Positions 17,776 to 27,415 are shown, counted from the stretch's first letter. The stretch is 64,000 bases of DNA from Spectribacter hydrogenoxidans (GCF_031846275.1 NZ_JAVRIB010000002.1:186001-250000); one strand, 5' to 3'. Numbers and translations are program-made. Notes: generated by a model not told the origin, from the letters alone.

Positions 17776-17838
17776 GACTATGATATCCTGTTGGGCGCCG
17801 CGTATTGTTCACTGCAGCATTTTTCAGCGTGGCGCCGG

Positions 17839-17871
17839 CGTTCAGCAAGCGTTCATTCTGCAGCGTTCATT
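17839..17871 (+). repeat. Three GCGTTCA direct repeats upstream of lpxC
   Basis: GCGTTCA at 17839-17845, GCGTTCATT at 17849-17857 and GCGTTCATT at 17863-17871. Spacing is 10 and 14 bases. A -10-like TATGAT lies upstream (17779-17784). These may be binding sites for a regulator of lpxC; nothing in the window identifies it. Confidence 0.4.
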
Positions 17872-17936
17872 ATCGGCGCTGTATATGACAAGCGGTTGAC
17901 AGCCTGAATGCCGCAAGGAAAAGAGGAACAGCGTCG

Positions 17937-18854
17937 ATGCTGAGACAACGGACACTCAAGAACCCGATCCGCGCCACCGGCGTGGGGCTTCATACCGGTC
18001 ACAAGGTGTACATGACGCTGCGTCCGGCACCTGCCGATCATGGCATCGTGTTTCGCCGTACCGATCTGACGCCGGTCCGCGAACTGCGGGCTGATGCTCT
18101 GAAGGTCGGAGAGACAACGCTGGCCACGACGTTGACCGATAATGGCATGCGCGTATCGACCGTGGAGCATCTGCTGTCGGCGATGGCAGGGCTCGGCATC
18201 GACAATGCGGTGGTCGAACTGTCCGCCGACGAAGTGCCGATCATGGACGGCAGTGCGGGACCCTTCGTGTTCCTGATCCAGTCCGCCGGCATCCAGGAGC
18301 TGGATGCCGCCAAGCGCTTCATCCGCATCAAACGGCCTGTACAGGTCACCGAAGACGACAAGTGGGCCCGCTTCGATCCGTTCGAGGGGTTCAAGGTCAG
18401 CTTCGGCATCGAATTCGACCATCCGGCATTCGATGCGGATACGCAGTCGGCCAGCGTGGACTTCTCCACCACCTCGTTTGTAAAAGAGGTGTCGCGCGCC
18501 CGGACCTTCGGCTTCATGCGCGATATCGAGTTCCTGCGGGCCAATAACCTGGCGCGCGGCGGCAGCATGGACAACGCCGTGGTGCTGGACGACTACCGGG
18601 TGCTCAACGCCGATGGCCTGCGCTACGACAACGAATTCGTGCGCCACAAGATTCTGGACGCCATTGGCGACCTCTACCTGCTGGGCTGCGGCCTGATCGG
18701 CAGTTTCACCGGCTTCAAGTCGGGCCACGGGCTGAACAACAAGCTCCTGCGGGCGCTGATGGCGGATCGCGGTGCCTGGGAGGAAGTGACCTTCCCCGAC
18801 ATGGAGGAGGCACCAATCTCCTATGTCAACGCCCGTCCGGTGGCGGCGGCCTGA
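17937..18854 (+). CDS. lpxC: UDP-3-O-acyl-N-acetylglucosamine deacetylase LpxC
   Basis: 305 codons, ATG with an AGAGGA site upstream. Zinc amidase for the committed step of lipid A synthesis. The zinc ligands are His78 (in VEHLLSAM), His237 and Asp241 (in HKILDAIGD), matching E. coli His79, His238 and Asp242. The N-terminus QRTLKNPIRATGVGLHTG and the C-terminal KSGHGLNN segment with the catalytic histidine are typical. Its position after ftsZ is conserved in gammaproteobacteria. It converges on dciA with only 4 bases between the stops. Confidence 0.97.
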   Translation: MLRQRTLKNPIRATGVGLHTGHKVYMTLRPAPADHGIVFRRTDLTPVRELRADALKVGETTLATTLTDNGMRVSTVEHLLSAMAGLGIDNAVVELSADEVPIMDGSAGPFVFLIQSAGIQELDAAKRFIRIKRPVQVTEDDKWARFDPFEGFKVSFGIEFDHPAFDADTQSASVDFSTTSFVKEVSRARTFGFMRDIEFLRANNLARGGSMDNAVVLDDYRVLNADGLRYDNEFVRHKILDAIGDLYLLGCGLIGSFTGFKSGHGLNNKLLRALMADRGAWEEVTFPDMEEAPISYVNARPVAAA

Positions 18855-18858
18855 ACCA

Positions 18859-19308
18859 TCATGATTTGTCGCGCCCGGCGGCAGCCAGTCGCCGCAGGGC
18901 CCGGGTCAGCGCCGGATTGTCGACGTAGGTCGCGCAGGCGGTGACCAGCTGCCGCGCCGCATCGCTCATGTGTCGCGGCCGCCGGTTGCCTGATATCGCT
19001 TCGACGGTCGACGGCCGAATCCGGATCTCCAGATCGGGGATGCCGCGCTTGAGCCGGGCGGCCACCGATCGCCGAATCGCATCCTGCTCGAAGCGCAGTC
19101 GGGTTGCCCAGGAGCCACTGTCGACCAGCAGCAGCAGGCGCTGGTCGTTGCAGTCCGCCACCCGGACATGGCCCCGCGCGGCCGCCGGCAGGCCGGCGTC
19201 AACCGCGGCCTGGGTTTGTTGCAGGAATGATGCGTGCCTGCGTAAACTCCTGAGTTTGTTCTGATCCGATCTCAGAACATCAACGAGGGGACGAGGCGCT
19301 TTGCGCAC
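18859..19308 (-). CDS. dciA: DciA-like DUF721 protein
   Basis: 149 codons from GTG 19308. The protein carries a DUF721 core: an N-terminal helix with NKLRSLRRHASFL, then the beta-rich stretch VRVADCNDQRLLLLVDSGSWATRLRFEQ, which resembles the KH-like fold of DciA. DciA is the common bacterial loader of the replicative helicase DnaB in species without DnaC. Location between lpxC and the M23/secA genes on the opposite strand is recurrent in gammaproteobacteria. The C-terminal extension is variable and probably disordered. Confidence 0.8.
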   Translation of the reverse strand: MRKAPRPLVDVLRSDQNKLRSLRRHASFLQQTQAAVDAGLPAAARGHVRVADCNDQRLLLLVDSGSWATRLRFEQDAIRRSVAARLKRGIPDLEIRIRPSTVEAISGNRRPRHMSDAARQLVTACATYVDNPALTRALRRLAAAGRDKS

Positions 19309-19349
19309 GGTGAGTATTTGCTCCTAGCGTCTCAGGTGAAAGCTAATCT

Positions 19350-20285
19350 ATGGATATCATACTGATAAGCCACTCCCGTGGCCGCACTTGGCGACTGCGA
19401 TGTCAGCCGCGTTCACCTTGGTTCTGGGCGCCGCTGGTGTCGTTGCCGGTGATCGCAATCTGCGCGGCAATGGTAATGGGTTACCGGATGGCCCCCGATG
19501 CCAATGGCGTGACCCGGGTGGCCAGCGCCACCGCCGTCTGGGATGAACAGGTTGCAGTTCAGCGTCAGGAAGTGCAGTCGCTGCGCCAGCGCATGGATGA
19601 CAACATTCATGCTCTTGCCCAGCGGCTGGGCCGCCTGCAGGCCCACGTCACCCGACTGAACGCGGCCGGCTCACGCATGACCAAGCTGGCCAATATCGAC
19701 ACCAAGGAATTCGACTTCTCCAGCCCCCCGCCGCTGGGTGGTCCGATCGCGGAGACGGATGAACAGGCGCCGACCGCAGACCAGTTCGAGGCGGCACTGG
19801 ACCGCTTCGAGCAGGATCTCGACTCCCGAGAGCGTCAGATGCGCGTACTGCGTGATCTGATGCTGGCCAGCGAGCTGCGTGAGGAAATGACGCCCGCAGG
19901 CCGGCCTGTCAACGAGGGCTGGATATCCTCCGCGTTCGGCTGGCGCACGGATCCCTTCTCCGGCCGACGATCGATGCACGAGGGAATCGATTTTGCCGCC
20001 GGTGTCGGTACCGACGTGGTATCGGTGGCGCCGGGCGTGATTTCCCACGCCGGTCGCAAGGCGGGTTACGGCAAGCTGGTCGAGGTCAACCACGGCAACG
20101 GTTATGTCACCCGCTACGGCCACAACAGCAAGGTCACCGTGAAAGTGGGCGAGCGTGTGGAGCGCGGTAAGGTGATTGCCAAGCTGGGTTCGTCCGGTCG
20201 CTCGACCGGGCCGCACCTGCATTTCGAGGTGCTGCGCAACGGGAAGGTGGTGGATCCGTCCGCTTACATGGAAGCGGCCCGATAG
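19350..20285 (+). CDS. M23-family metallopeptidase (LytM domain)
   Basis: 311 codons. Cytoplasmic basic tail, one membrane segment (about residues 25-46), a coiled-coil stretch (about 65-110, QRQEVQSLRQRMDDNIHALA), then a LytM domain. Zinc-site motifs are intact: HEGIDFA with His and Asp ligands and HLHFEV near the end. The family cleaves peptidoglycan cross-links or, when degenerate, activates amidases; the intact ligands favour an active endopeptidase. It is divergent from dciA with a 41-base gap and lies between lpxC and secA, as in Pseudomonas relatives. Confidence 0.85.
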   Translation: MDIILISHSRGRTWRLRCQPRSPWFWAPLVSLPVIAICAAMVMGYRMAPDANGVTRVASATAVWDEQVAVQRQEVQSLRQRMDDNIHALAQRLGRLQAHVTRLNAAGSRMTKLANIDTKEFDFSSPPPLGGPIAETDEQAPTADQFEAALDRFEQDLDSRERQMRVLRDLMLASELREEMTPAGRPVNEGWISSAFGWRTDPFSGRRSMHEGIDFAAGVGTDVVSVAPGVISHAGRKAGYGKLVEVNHGNGYVTRYGHNSKVTVKVGERVERGKVIAKLGSSGRSTGPHLHFEVLRNGKVVDPSAYMEAAR

Positions 20286-20507
20286 CGCGATTGGCGGGAG
20301 GCCCCACGTCAATCGGTTAAGCCTGACCCGGCCTTGCGTTATCATCGCGGGCCCGCGGCGTTGAAAGAGGTCATCGGTGGCCTCAAGTACTACCCTTCCT
20401 GACGGGCAACCCGGCCGCGACGCGTGGTATCGGGCGTTGGCCCGGCCCGCGAACAGGCATGTGCCGGCAAACGCGCGGCTTCACCACCATCGACGGTTTG
20501 AGCGTCC

Positions 20508-23378
20508 ATGAGCAAGTTCTTGTCCAAGGTCTTCGGCAGCCGCAATCAGCGTGTCGTCAAGCGGTTGCACCGGCAGATCAGTCAGGTCAACCCGCTGGAG
20601 GAATCGATCAGCGCGCTGTCCGACGAGGCGCTGGCCGCCAAGACCGCCGAATTCCGCCAGCGTCTGGAGGCCGGTGCCAAGCTGGATGATCTGCTGCCGG
20701 AAGCCTTCGCGGTGGTACGCGAGGCCGGCAGGCGGATACTGGGGCTGCGCCATTTCGACGTGCAGCTGGTGGGCGGCATGGTGTTGCACCAGGGCAAGAT
20801 CGCCGAGATGAAGACGGGCGAGGGCAAGACGCTGGTTGCCACCCTGGCCACCTATCTCAACGCGCTGCCCGGCGAGGGTGTGCATATCATCACCGTCAAC
20901 GATTATCTTGCACGCCGTGATGCCGACTGGATGGGCCGCATCTACCGCTTTCTCGGCCTGACCGTGGGAGTTATCTACAGCGGTCAGTCCAACGAGGAGA
21001 AGCGCGAGGCCTACGCCGCCGACATCACCTACGGCACCAACAACGAATTCGGCTTCGACTATCTGCGCGACAACATGGCGTTCGCTGCGGCTGACCGGGT
21101 TCAGCGGCCGCTGAACTTCGCCATCATCGACGAAGTCGACTCTATTCTGATCGACGAGGCCCGCACGCCGCTGATCATCTCGGGGCCCACCGATGACGAC
21201 CCCGAGTTGTATCGGCGCATCAACAAGCTGATTCCGGCGCTGACCCGCCAGACCGCCAGTGACGAGGAGATCAAGGCCGCGCAGGAAGGTGGTGAGGATC
21301 CCCCCGGCGACTATCGCACCGACGAGAAGGCCAAGCAGATCCAGCTTACCGAGGCCGGCCATGAGCGGGTCGAGGAGATGATGCGTGCGGAGGGACTACT
21401 CCCCGAGGGGGAAAGCCTCTACGACGCCAACAACGTCATCCTGATGCACCACCTCAACGCCGCGTTGCGTGCGCACAGCCTCTATCAGAAGGATGTTGAA
21501 TACATTCTTGCCAACGGGCAGGTGGTGATCGTCGACGAATTCACCGGGCGCACGATGCCGGGCCGGCGCTGGTCCGACGGCCTGCACCAGGCGATCGAGG
21601 CCAAGGAAGGGGTCAAGATACAGCGGGAAAACCAGACCCTGGCCTCGATCACCTTTCAGAACTTCTTCCGGTTGTACGACAAGCTGGCCGGCATGACCGG
21701 CACCGCCGATACCGAGGCCTACGAGTTCCAGTCCATCTACGGGCTGGAAGTCGTGGTCATCCCCACGAACAAACCGATGGTCCGCGATGATCGGGCCGAT
21801 CAGGTCTTCATGACCGTGGCGGAAAAATTCGAAGCGATCGCGGACGAGACCAACGAAGCCCGCGAGCGCGGCCAGCCGGTATTGATTGGTACCGCCTCGA
21901 TCGAATCGTCCGAATACCTGTCCCGGCTGCTGCACGAGCGAAAGGTGCCTCACGAAGTGCTCAACGCGAAGCAGCACGAGCGGGAAGCCGACATCATCGC
22001 CCAGGCCGGCCGACCGGGCGCGGCGACCATCGCGACCAACATGGCCGGGCGTGGTACCGACATCGTACTGGGCGGCAATCCGGAAACCGAGATCGCCGAA
22101 ATCGACGAGGACGACCTGGCGGGCCGCGAACGCATCATGGCCGACTGGCGGCAGCGCCACGAACAGGTCAAGGAGGCCGGTGGCCTGTACGTGATCGGCT
22201 CGGAACGGCACGAGTCCCGCCGTGTGGACAACCAGCTGCGTGGGCGCTCCGGCCGTCAGGGTGATCCCGGGGCCAGCCGTTTCTATCTGTCGCTGGAAGA
22301 CAGCCTGATGCGCATCTTCACCCCGCCTCGGCTGCGCTCGATGCTGCAGGGCCTTGGCCTGGAGAAAGGAGAGGCGATCGAGCACCGGTGGGTGACGCGG
22401 GCGATCGAGAACGCCCAGCGCAAGGTGGAATCGCATCACTTCGACATCCGCAAGCAGCTGCTCGAGTACGACAACGTCGCCAACGACCAGCGCCAGGTGG
22501 TCTACGAGCAGCGCAACGAGCTGATGGAAGCCGACGACGTCTCCGACGTGGTCGAAAACATCTGGAATGACGTGGTCGATGACGTGGTCAGTCAGCATGT
22601 CCCGCCGCAGAGTCTCGAGGAACAGTGGGATGTGCCCGGGCTGACCGAAGCGCTGCAGCGTGAATTTGGCCAGGAGTTGCCGGTGCAGCAGTGGCTGGAC
22701 GAGGACACGAGCCTTGACGAGGAGGGTTTGCGCGATCGCATTCGTGCCCAGCTCTGGGAGGTCTATCAGCAGAAGCGGACCGAAGCCGGCGAATCGGTGA
22801 TGACCCAGATCGAGAAGGCGGTGATGCTGCAGGTACTGGATTCGCTCTGGCGCGAACACCTCGCAGCCATGGACTATCTGCGCAAGGGCATCCACCTGCG
22901 GGGTTACGCGCAGAAGGATCCGAAGAACGAATACAAGCGTGAAGCCTTCACCATGTTCAACGACATGCTGAACCGGCTGAAGCATGAGGTGGTGTCGGTG
23001 CTGGCCCGTGGCCAGGTCCGTGCCGATATCGGTGACGAGGCGCGTGCTGCCAGCCAGGAACGCGATCGGCAGCTTAGCCTTCAGCACGAGGAAGCTGCCA
23101 GTGCCGCCGACCAGGCTTCTGCCCAGGCTGCTGCCGCGGCGGCGGAAACCCCCGGTGCGGTACGGGGCGCGCCCGGCCCTGCTCGTGCCCCCGGTGGGGC
23201 TGGTGGGCTGCCCGGTCTGCCGCAGAATCCGCAGCGGCGCCAACAGGCGCCGTCGCCGGAACCCGAGCCGGCACCACGCGCCGAGACCTTTGTCCGCGAT
23301 GACCGCAAGGTCGGCCGCAACGAACCCTGTCCCTGCGGCTCTGGCAAGAAATACAAGCATTGCTGTGGCCGCACCTGA
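20508..23378 (+). CDS. secA: Preprotein translocase ATPase SecA
   Basis: 956 codons. Motor of Sec-dependent protein export. Walker A is MKTGEGKT with Lys107, DEAD motif appears as IIDEVDSILIDEARTPLIIS, and NMAGRGTDIVLGG and QLRGRSGRQGDPG are helicase motifs. The C-terminus ends in the zinc-binding, SecB-contacting motif CPCGSGKKYKHCC. The linker before it (about residues 860-920) is alanine- and proline-rich and longer than in E. coli. The start is weak in Shine-Dalgarno but gives the normal N-terminus FLSKVFGSRNQRVVKRL. The 222 bases upstream hold no recognisable gene. Confidence 0.98.
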   Translation: MSKFLSKVFGSRNQRVVKRLHRQISQVNPLEESISALSDEALAAKTAEFRQRLEAGAKLDDLLPEAFAVVREAGRRILGLRHFDVQLVGGMVLHQGKIAEMKTGEGKTLVATLATYLNALPGEGVHIITVNDYLARRDADWMGRIYRFLGLTVGVIYSGQSNEEKREAYAADITYGTNNEFGFDYLRDNMAFAAADRVQRPLNFAIIDEVDSILIDEARTPLIISGPTDDDPELYRRINKLIPALTRQTASDEEIKAAQEGGEDPPGDYRTDEKAKQIQLTEAGHERVEEMMRAEGLLPEGESLYDANNVILMHHLNAALRAHSLYQKDVEYILANGQVVIVDEFTGRTMPGRRWSDGLHQAIEAKEGVKIQRENQTLASITFQNFFRLYDKLAGMTGTADTEAYEFQSIYGLEVVVIPTNKPMVRDDRADQVFMTVAEKFEAIADETNEARERGQPVLIGTASIESSEYLSRLLHERKVPHEVLNAKQHEREADIIAQAGRPGAATIATNMAGRGTDIVLGGNPETEIAEIDEDDLAGRERIMADWRQRHEQVKEAGGLYVIGSERHESRRVDNQLRGRSGRQGDPGASRFYLSLEDSLMRIFTPPRLRSMLQGLGLEKGEAIEHRWVTRAIENAQRKVESHHFDIRKQLLEYDNVANDQRQVVYEQRNELMEADDVSDVVENIWNDVVDDVVSQHVPPQSLEEQWDVPGLTEALQREFGQELPVQQWLDEDTSLDEEGLRDRIRAQLWEVYQQKRTEAGESVMTQIEKAVMLQVLDSLWREHLAAMDYLRKGIHLRGYAQKDPKNEYKREAFTMFNDMLNRLKHEVVSVLARGQVRADIGDEARAASQERDRQLSLQHEEAASAADQASAQAAAAAAETPGAVRGAPGPARAPGGAGGLPGLPQNPQRRQQAPSPEPEPAPRAETFVRDDRKVGRNEPCPCGSGKKYKHCCGRT

Positions 23379-23399
23379 GCCGGACTCGCTGAACACGTC

Positions 23400-24614
23400 A
23401 TGGCGGTGAATCTGGTTGCCCCCGAGGCGCTGACGGCAATCCCCGGCGTCCGGCTGGGCACGGCCGAGGCTGCGGTCAAGAAACCCGGTCGGCCGGATGT
23501 GGCGCTGTTCGCGTTTGACGAGGGCACCACACTGGCCGCCGTCTACACTCGCAATGCCTTCGCCGCCGCCCCGGTACAACTGGCCCGGATCCGAAGCGCG
23601 GCAGGCGCGGCCCGGGCGCTGCTGATCAACAGCGGCAATGCCAATGCGGGTACCGGGGCGGCTGGCCTGGCCGACGCCACCACGTTGTGCCGGCATACTG
23701 CGGACGCTCTCGACGTTGAAGAAGACGCCGTGCTGCCATTCTCTACCGGGGTGATCGGTGAGCGGCTTCCAGTCGACCGGTTAAAAGCCGCCATCCCCGC
23801 AGCCGTTGATGCGCTGCGGGAGGACGGCTGGCTGGCTGCAGCGCGAGCGATCATGACCACGGACACGCTGCCCAAGGGGGCCAGCCGCCAGGTCCGGCTG
23901 GCCAGCGGTGCCACCGTCAGTATCACCGGAATTGCCAAGGGCTCCGGCATGATCCGGCCGGACATGGCTACCATGCTGGCGTTCGTGGGAACCGATGCGG
24001 CGGTGCGGCCGGACGCGCTCCGCGTGCTGCTGGAAGAAGCCGCGGGGGCTTCGTTCAACCGCATCAGCGTGGACGGGGATACGTCCACCAACGACGCCTG
24101 TGTGCTGTTCGCTACGGGCCGCGGCGAGTCGCTGGCCCCCGGCGATGCGGACTGGCCGGCGTTTGCCGCAGCGGTGACCGCTGTGTGCCGGACGCTTGCC
24201 CAGGCGATCGTGCGCGACGGCGAAGGCGCGACCAAGTTCGTCACGGTGGACGTGAGCGGCGCCCGCGATGCCGACGAAGCCCGCCGCGCCGCTTTCACCG
24301 TGGCCGAATCGCCGCTGGTCAAGACAGCCTGCTTTGCCGGCGACCCCAACTGGGGACGCATCCTCGCGGCGGTCGGCCGCGCCGGTCTGACCGATTTCGA
24401 CATCGATCGCGTGTCGATCCGACTCGATGATGTGGTGATCGTGCGTGACGGTCAGCCGGCCGACGATTACCGTGAGGCCGATGCCGATGCGGTCATGGCG
24501 GCGCCGGAATTCGTGATCGGTATCGAACTGGGCCGCGGCGATGCCGGCACGGAAGTCTGGACCTGCGATCTCAGCTACGACTACGTTCGCATCAACGCCG
24601 AATATCGCAGTTGA
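23400..24614 (+). CDS. argJ: Bifunctional ornithine acetyltransferase / N-acetylglutamate synthase
   Basis: 404 codons. ArgJ moves the acetyl group from N-acetylornithine to glutamate in the cyclic arginine pathway and self-cleaves into two chains. The cleavage motif is KGSGMIRPDMATML, with Thr191 the expected nucleophile. Other signatures are YTRNAFAAAPV, LINSGNANAGTG and SVDGDTSTNDA. It begins 21 bases after secA and is followed by mutT, an order shared with many gammaproteobacteria. Whether it has both activities cannot be read from sequence. Confidence 0.95.
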   Translation: MAVNLVAPEALTAIPGVRLGTAEAAVKKPGRPDVALFAFDEGTTLAAVYTRNAFAAAPVQLARIRSAAGAARALLINSGNANAGTGAAGLADATTLCRHTADALDVEEDAVLPFSTGVIGERLPVDRLKAAIPAAVDALREDGWLAAARAIMTTDTLPKGASRQVRLASGATVSITGIAKGSGMIRPDMATMLAFVGTDAAVRPDALRVLLEEAAGASFNRISVDGDTSTNDACVLFATGRGESLAPGDADWPAFAAAVTAVCRTLAQAIVRDGEGATKFVTVDVSGARDADEARRAAFTVAESPLVKTACFAGDPNWGRILAAVGRAGLTDFDIDRVSIRLDDVVIVRDGQPADDYREADADAVMAAPEFVIGIELGRGDAGTEVWTCDLSYDYVRINAEYRS

Positions 24615-24624
24615 GCGGCCGCCG

Positions 24625-25578
24625 ATGAACGCGGACGTTCTGCACATCGCCGTTGGCTGTCTGATTGACGGCTACGGTCGCGTGTTGATCGCCCGCCGCC
24701 CGGCCAACAAGCCCGGGGGCGGCAAGTGGGAGTTTCCAGGGGGCAAGCGTGAGCGCGGTGAAAGCATCGAACAGACGCTGGCGCGCGAACTCGACGAGGA
24801 GTTGGGTGTGTCCCTGCGGGCTACTCGCCCGCTGCTGCGTTTCCACCACGCCTACCGCGACCGGACCGTTCTGCTCGATATCCACTGCGTGACTGCCTGG
24901 ACGGGAGAGCCGCACGGCCGTGAAGGCCAGCCGGTGGTCTGGTGCGAACCGGACCGTCTCACGGACTATGATCTGCTGTCGGCGAACAAGCCGATCGTGG
25001 ATGCCCTGCGCCTGCCCGATGCATACGCCATCACGCCCGAGCCCGGACCGGACCGTGCCGCTTTCCTGGCCCGGTTGCCGGCATTGATTGAGCGAGGGGT
25101 GCGCCTGCTGCGCCTGCGGGCGCCCGGACTTGCGGACCCGGTTTACGAGGCGCTGGCCCGGGAGGTTGCCGCGATCACCGGCCCGGCGGGCGTCGACCTG
25201 ATCGTGGACCGAGAAGCGGCGCTATGCCGTCGAGTCGGGGCGGCCGGGCTTCACTGGCCGGCCGGCCGGCTGGCCGCCGTCGCCAGCCGGCCGGTGCCGC
25301 CGGATCAATGGCTGATCGTCTCCTGCCATGATCGGGCTGAACTGCGGCAGGCCCAGCGGTGCGGGGCCGATGCCGCCGTGCTGTCGCCCGTCCGTGCCAC
25401 CCCCAGCCATCCTGATGCCGGTCCGCTGGGCTGGCCGGGGTTTGCCCAGGCGCGCGAGGACGTGGCGTTGCCGGTCTATGCGCTGGGTGGCGTCGGGCCG
25501 GGCGACCTGGAAAACGCGTGGCGCCACGGGGCCCAGGGCGTGGCCGGGATCCGGGCGTTCTGGCCGGCACCAGTCTGA
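24625..25578 (+). CDS. mutT: 8-oxo-dGTP diphosphatase MutT fused to a ThiE-like domain
   Basis: 317 codons from ATG 24625; longer upstream starts would run into argJ. Residues 1 to about 130 form a Nudix domain with the box starting at Gly40 (GKRERGE, then RELDEELGV), which hydrolyses 8-oxo-dGTP and prevents transversions. From about 140 a thiamine phosphate synthase-like TIM barrel follows (RGVRLLRLRAPG, VDLIVDREAALCRRVGAAGLHWP, VYALGGVGPGD). This two-domain form is common in gammaproteobacteria. The ThiE half lacks clear pyrophosphate-binding residues, so its function is uncertain. The gene converges on yacG. Confidence 0.9.
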   Translation: MNADVLHIAVGCLIDGYGRVLIARRPANKPGGGKWEFPGGKRERGESIEQTLARELDEELGVSLRATRPLLRFHHAYRDRTVLLDIHCVTAWTGEPHGREGQPVVWCEPDRLTDYDLLSANKPIVDALRLPDAYAITPEPGPDRAAFLARLPALIERGVRLLRLRAPGLADPVYEALAREVAAITGPAGVDLIVDREAALCRRVGAAGLHWPAGRLAAVASRPVPPDQWLIVSCHDRAELRQAQRCGADAAVLSPVRATPSHPDAGPLGWPGFAQAREDVALPVYALGGVGPGDLENAWRHGAQGVAGIRAFWPAPV

Positions 25579-25594
25579 ACGATCGACGTGCCGG

Positions 25595-25798
25595 TCAGTG
25601 CGGCGGCGTGTGGTCGTCCGCCATCGGTGGCTCGGACGGGTCGTCGTCGCTGTCATCCGCCGGGATGCGATGCTCCTCGGCGAACCATTCCCCCAGGTCG
25701 ATGAGCTTGCAGCGCTGACAGCAGAACGGCCGCCAGCGGTTGTCCGGCGAAAGATCGGTCGGCTGACCGCAGTTGGGGCAGGGCAGCTCCGTCGCCAT
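25595..25798 (-). CDS. yacG: DNA gyrase inhibitor / zinc protein YacG
   Basis: 67 codons. A small zinc-ribbon protein with ligands Cys7, Cys10, Cys26 and Cys30 and the hallmark IDLGEWFAEEHRIP. E. coli YacG binds GyrB and inhibits gyrase. The acidic tail (DDSDDDPSEPP) is normal for the family. It is the last gene of the reverse coaE-zapD-yacG run, with a 5-base gap to zapD. Confidence 0.95.
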   Translation of the reverse strand: MATELPCPNCGQPTDLSPDNRWRPFCCQRCKLIDLGEWFAEEHRIPADDSDDDPSEPPMADDHTPPH

Positions 25799-25803
25799 CG
25801 GTG

Positions 25804-26577
25804 CTATAAGCGGCAGCAGGCCATTTCGAAGGCGATGTCCCGCCCGGTCTGGCTCACCCGCAGATCACCGCCCGTCTGCTCCATGAAGCGGATGGTGGAG
25901 CGGTGACGGCCGGCACTGATTTCCGGGTAGACCTGTTCGCGCCGGGGCACCAGCACCCGCAACAGCTGGGTACCGCCCTCGGTGTTGTGGACTAGCACGC
26001 CTCCAGCCGCGGTCAGGGGCTGGGGATCGGCGCTATCGCGGATCAGACGCAGGATCAGTTCGATGGCGGTGCAGAAGGGTTCCAGCGGGCGCCACCACTG
26101 GCGCAGATTCTCTTCCTGGGCGTCGGCGTCACGGCTGAGCCAGTGCTGGAAGCCGGGCAGGTCGAAGCCGCAAGTTCCGCCCGGGATGGCACTGCGATTG
26201 TTGATGCTGTTGAGCATTTCGTTGTCGCGGATCAGATAGGCCGCGAACTGCGGCGGAATGCGCTGCATCTCGCGGCCGAGGCTGTCGATGTCGCGCAGGA
26301 TATCGTCCAGACGCGCGTGGTCGATCCCGGAATGATTACGCAGCCGGTTCAGCTTGGTGTACTGGTCCGCCAGTTCTTTGCCCACTTCCGTGCGCAGATC
26401 GTGCCGGGACAGGATTGCCAGGATGTCCAGCAACGTGGACAGGGTGGCGCGGCGGCCCCAGGGGCAGGGATCCTGCCAGTAGTGGCGGGTCTGCTCGAAC
26501 AGGTGTTCCAGCCGCAGGAAGGTGCGCACACGTTCATTCAGCGGCTGCTCGAAGCAGGTAAGCCCGTTATCGGTCAA
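25804..26577 (-). CDS. zapD: Cell division protein ZapD
   Basis: 257 codons from a TTG at 26577-26575. The frame is open for 58 more codons upstream, but those overlap coaE in part and look unlike the family. The TTG has GGAAGGA just before it and gives the typical start TDNGLTCFEQPLNERVRTFLRLEHLF. ZapD cross-links FtsZ filaments by binding the FtsZ C-terminal peptide. Conserved parts include the YTKLNRLRNHSGIDH segment and FDLPGFQHWL. The order coaE-zapD-yacG is standard in gammaproteobacteria. Confidence 0.92.
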   Translation of the reverse strand: MTDNGLTCFEQPLNERVRTFLRLEHLFEQTRHYWQDPCPWGRRATLSTLLDILAILSRHDLRTEVGKELADQYTKLNRLRNHSGIDHARLDDILRDIDSLGREMQRIPPQFAAYLIRDNEMLNSINNRSAIPGGTCGFDLPGFQHWLSRDADAQEENLRQWWRPLEPFCTAIELILRLIRDSADPQPLTAAGGVLVHNTEGGTQLLRVLVPRREQVYPEISAGRHRSTIRFMEQTGGDLRVSQTGRDIAFEMACCRL

Positions 26578-26659
26578 GGAGTCCTTCCGCGGCAAGTCCA
26601 GAACCCCGATTGTACAACCGCCTCGCCGCAGTGCGGCAAACGGGCGGGAGCTGCGTGGT

Positions 26660-27301
26660 TCAACCAGGCAGGTGCATCGGCGGCAGATTGTCGATATCGC
26701 CCCGGGCGAGCCGCGAATAGCCGGCGTGCAGGGCGGCGGCGAGGTCGGCAATGTCCTTGCGCGGACCGGTGTTGACCAGCACGTCGTCGGCCGCGGCCAG
26801 TCGCAGTGTCCGGGTGTCCTGCGCCGCGATCATCTTGCGCGCCAGCTCCTCGTCGATGCCGTCGCGGTCGATTAGGCGCGCCATCTGCACGGATTCGGGG
26901 GCGTCGACCACCAGAATCCGGTCGACCAGATCGCTCATGCCGCTTTTGACCAGCAGCGGCACCGCGAGCAGGCTGTACTCGCTTCGGACGGCATCGCGGC
27001 GCGCGGCCAGGGCCTCGCGGATGCGCGGGTGGGTGATCTTTTCCAGCGCCACGCGAGCGTCCGGATCATCGAACACGATACCCCGCATCTGGCGCCGGTC
27101 CAGCCGGCCGTTGCCGTCGATGATGGCGTCGCCGAACCGTTCGCGAATCTCCTCGAGCGCCGGCTGACCGGGCTCGACGATGTCCCGGGCCACCTGGTCC
27201 GCATCGACCACCTCGATACCGAGCCGCTCGAACGCGCTGGAAACCACGGACTTGCCGCTGGCGATGCCGCCGGTCAATCCTACTGCCAATTGCCGTGTCA
27301 T
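26660..27301 (-). CDS. coaE: Dephospho-CoA kinase
   Basis: 213 codons. Last step of coenzyme A synthesis, phosphorylating the ribose 3'-OH of dephospho-CoA. The P-loop GLTGGIASGKS spans residues 8-18, followed by DADQVARDIV and THPRIREAL; VPLLVKSGMSDLVDRILVVDAP is the family core where LFE is commonly seen, here LVKSG. It lies between pilD and zapD, a conserved context. The product links to the many CoA-dependent enzymes of the fad cluster only in a general way. Confidence 0.95.
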   Translation of the reverse strand: MTRQLAVGLTGGIASGKSVVSSAFERLGIEVVDADQVARDIVEPGQPALEEIRERFGDAIIDGNGRLDRRQMRGIVFDDPDARVALEKITHPRIREALAARRDAVRSEYSLLAVPLLVKSGMSDLVDRILVVDAPESVQMARLIDRDGIDEELARKMIAAQDTRTLRLAAADDVLVNTGPRKDIADLAAALHAGYSRLARGDIDNLPPMHLPG

Positions 27302-27415
27302 CAGCGGCCCGCCTCGTTGCCGTGCTTCATCCGGTTATCCCCCGATAGTCGGTTGCTGTGCGTCCGTGCGAGCCACGAACGGCGTCGGCGCCCCCGAGGG
27401 TCGAAGCCCTCACGA

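Noticed and set aside
17896..17924. TTGACA before lpxC as a promoter
   Set aside because: The -35 hexamer is perfect, but the -10 position reads AAAAGA, so a promoter here is not supported.
26578..26751. N-terminal extension of zapD
   Set aside because: It overlaps the end of coaE and is unlike ZapD; the TTG at 26577 has a good ribosome site.
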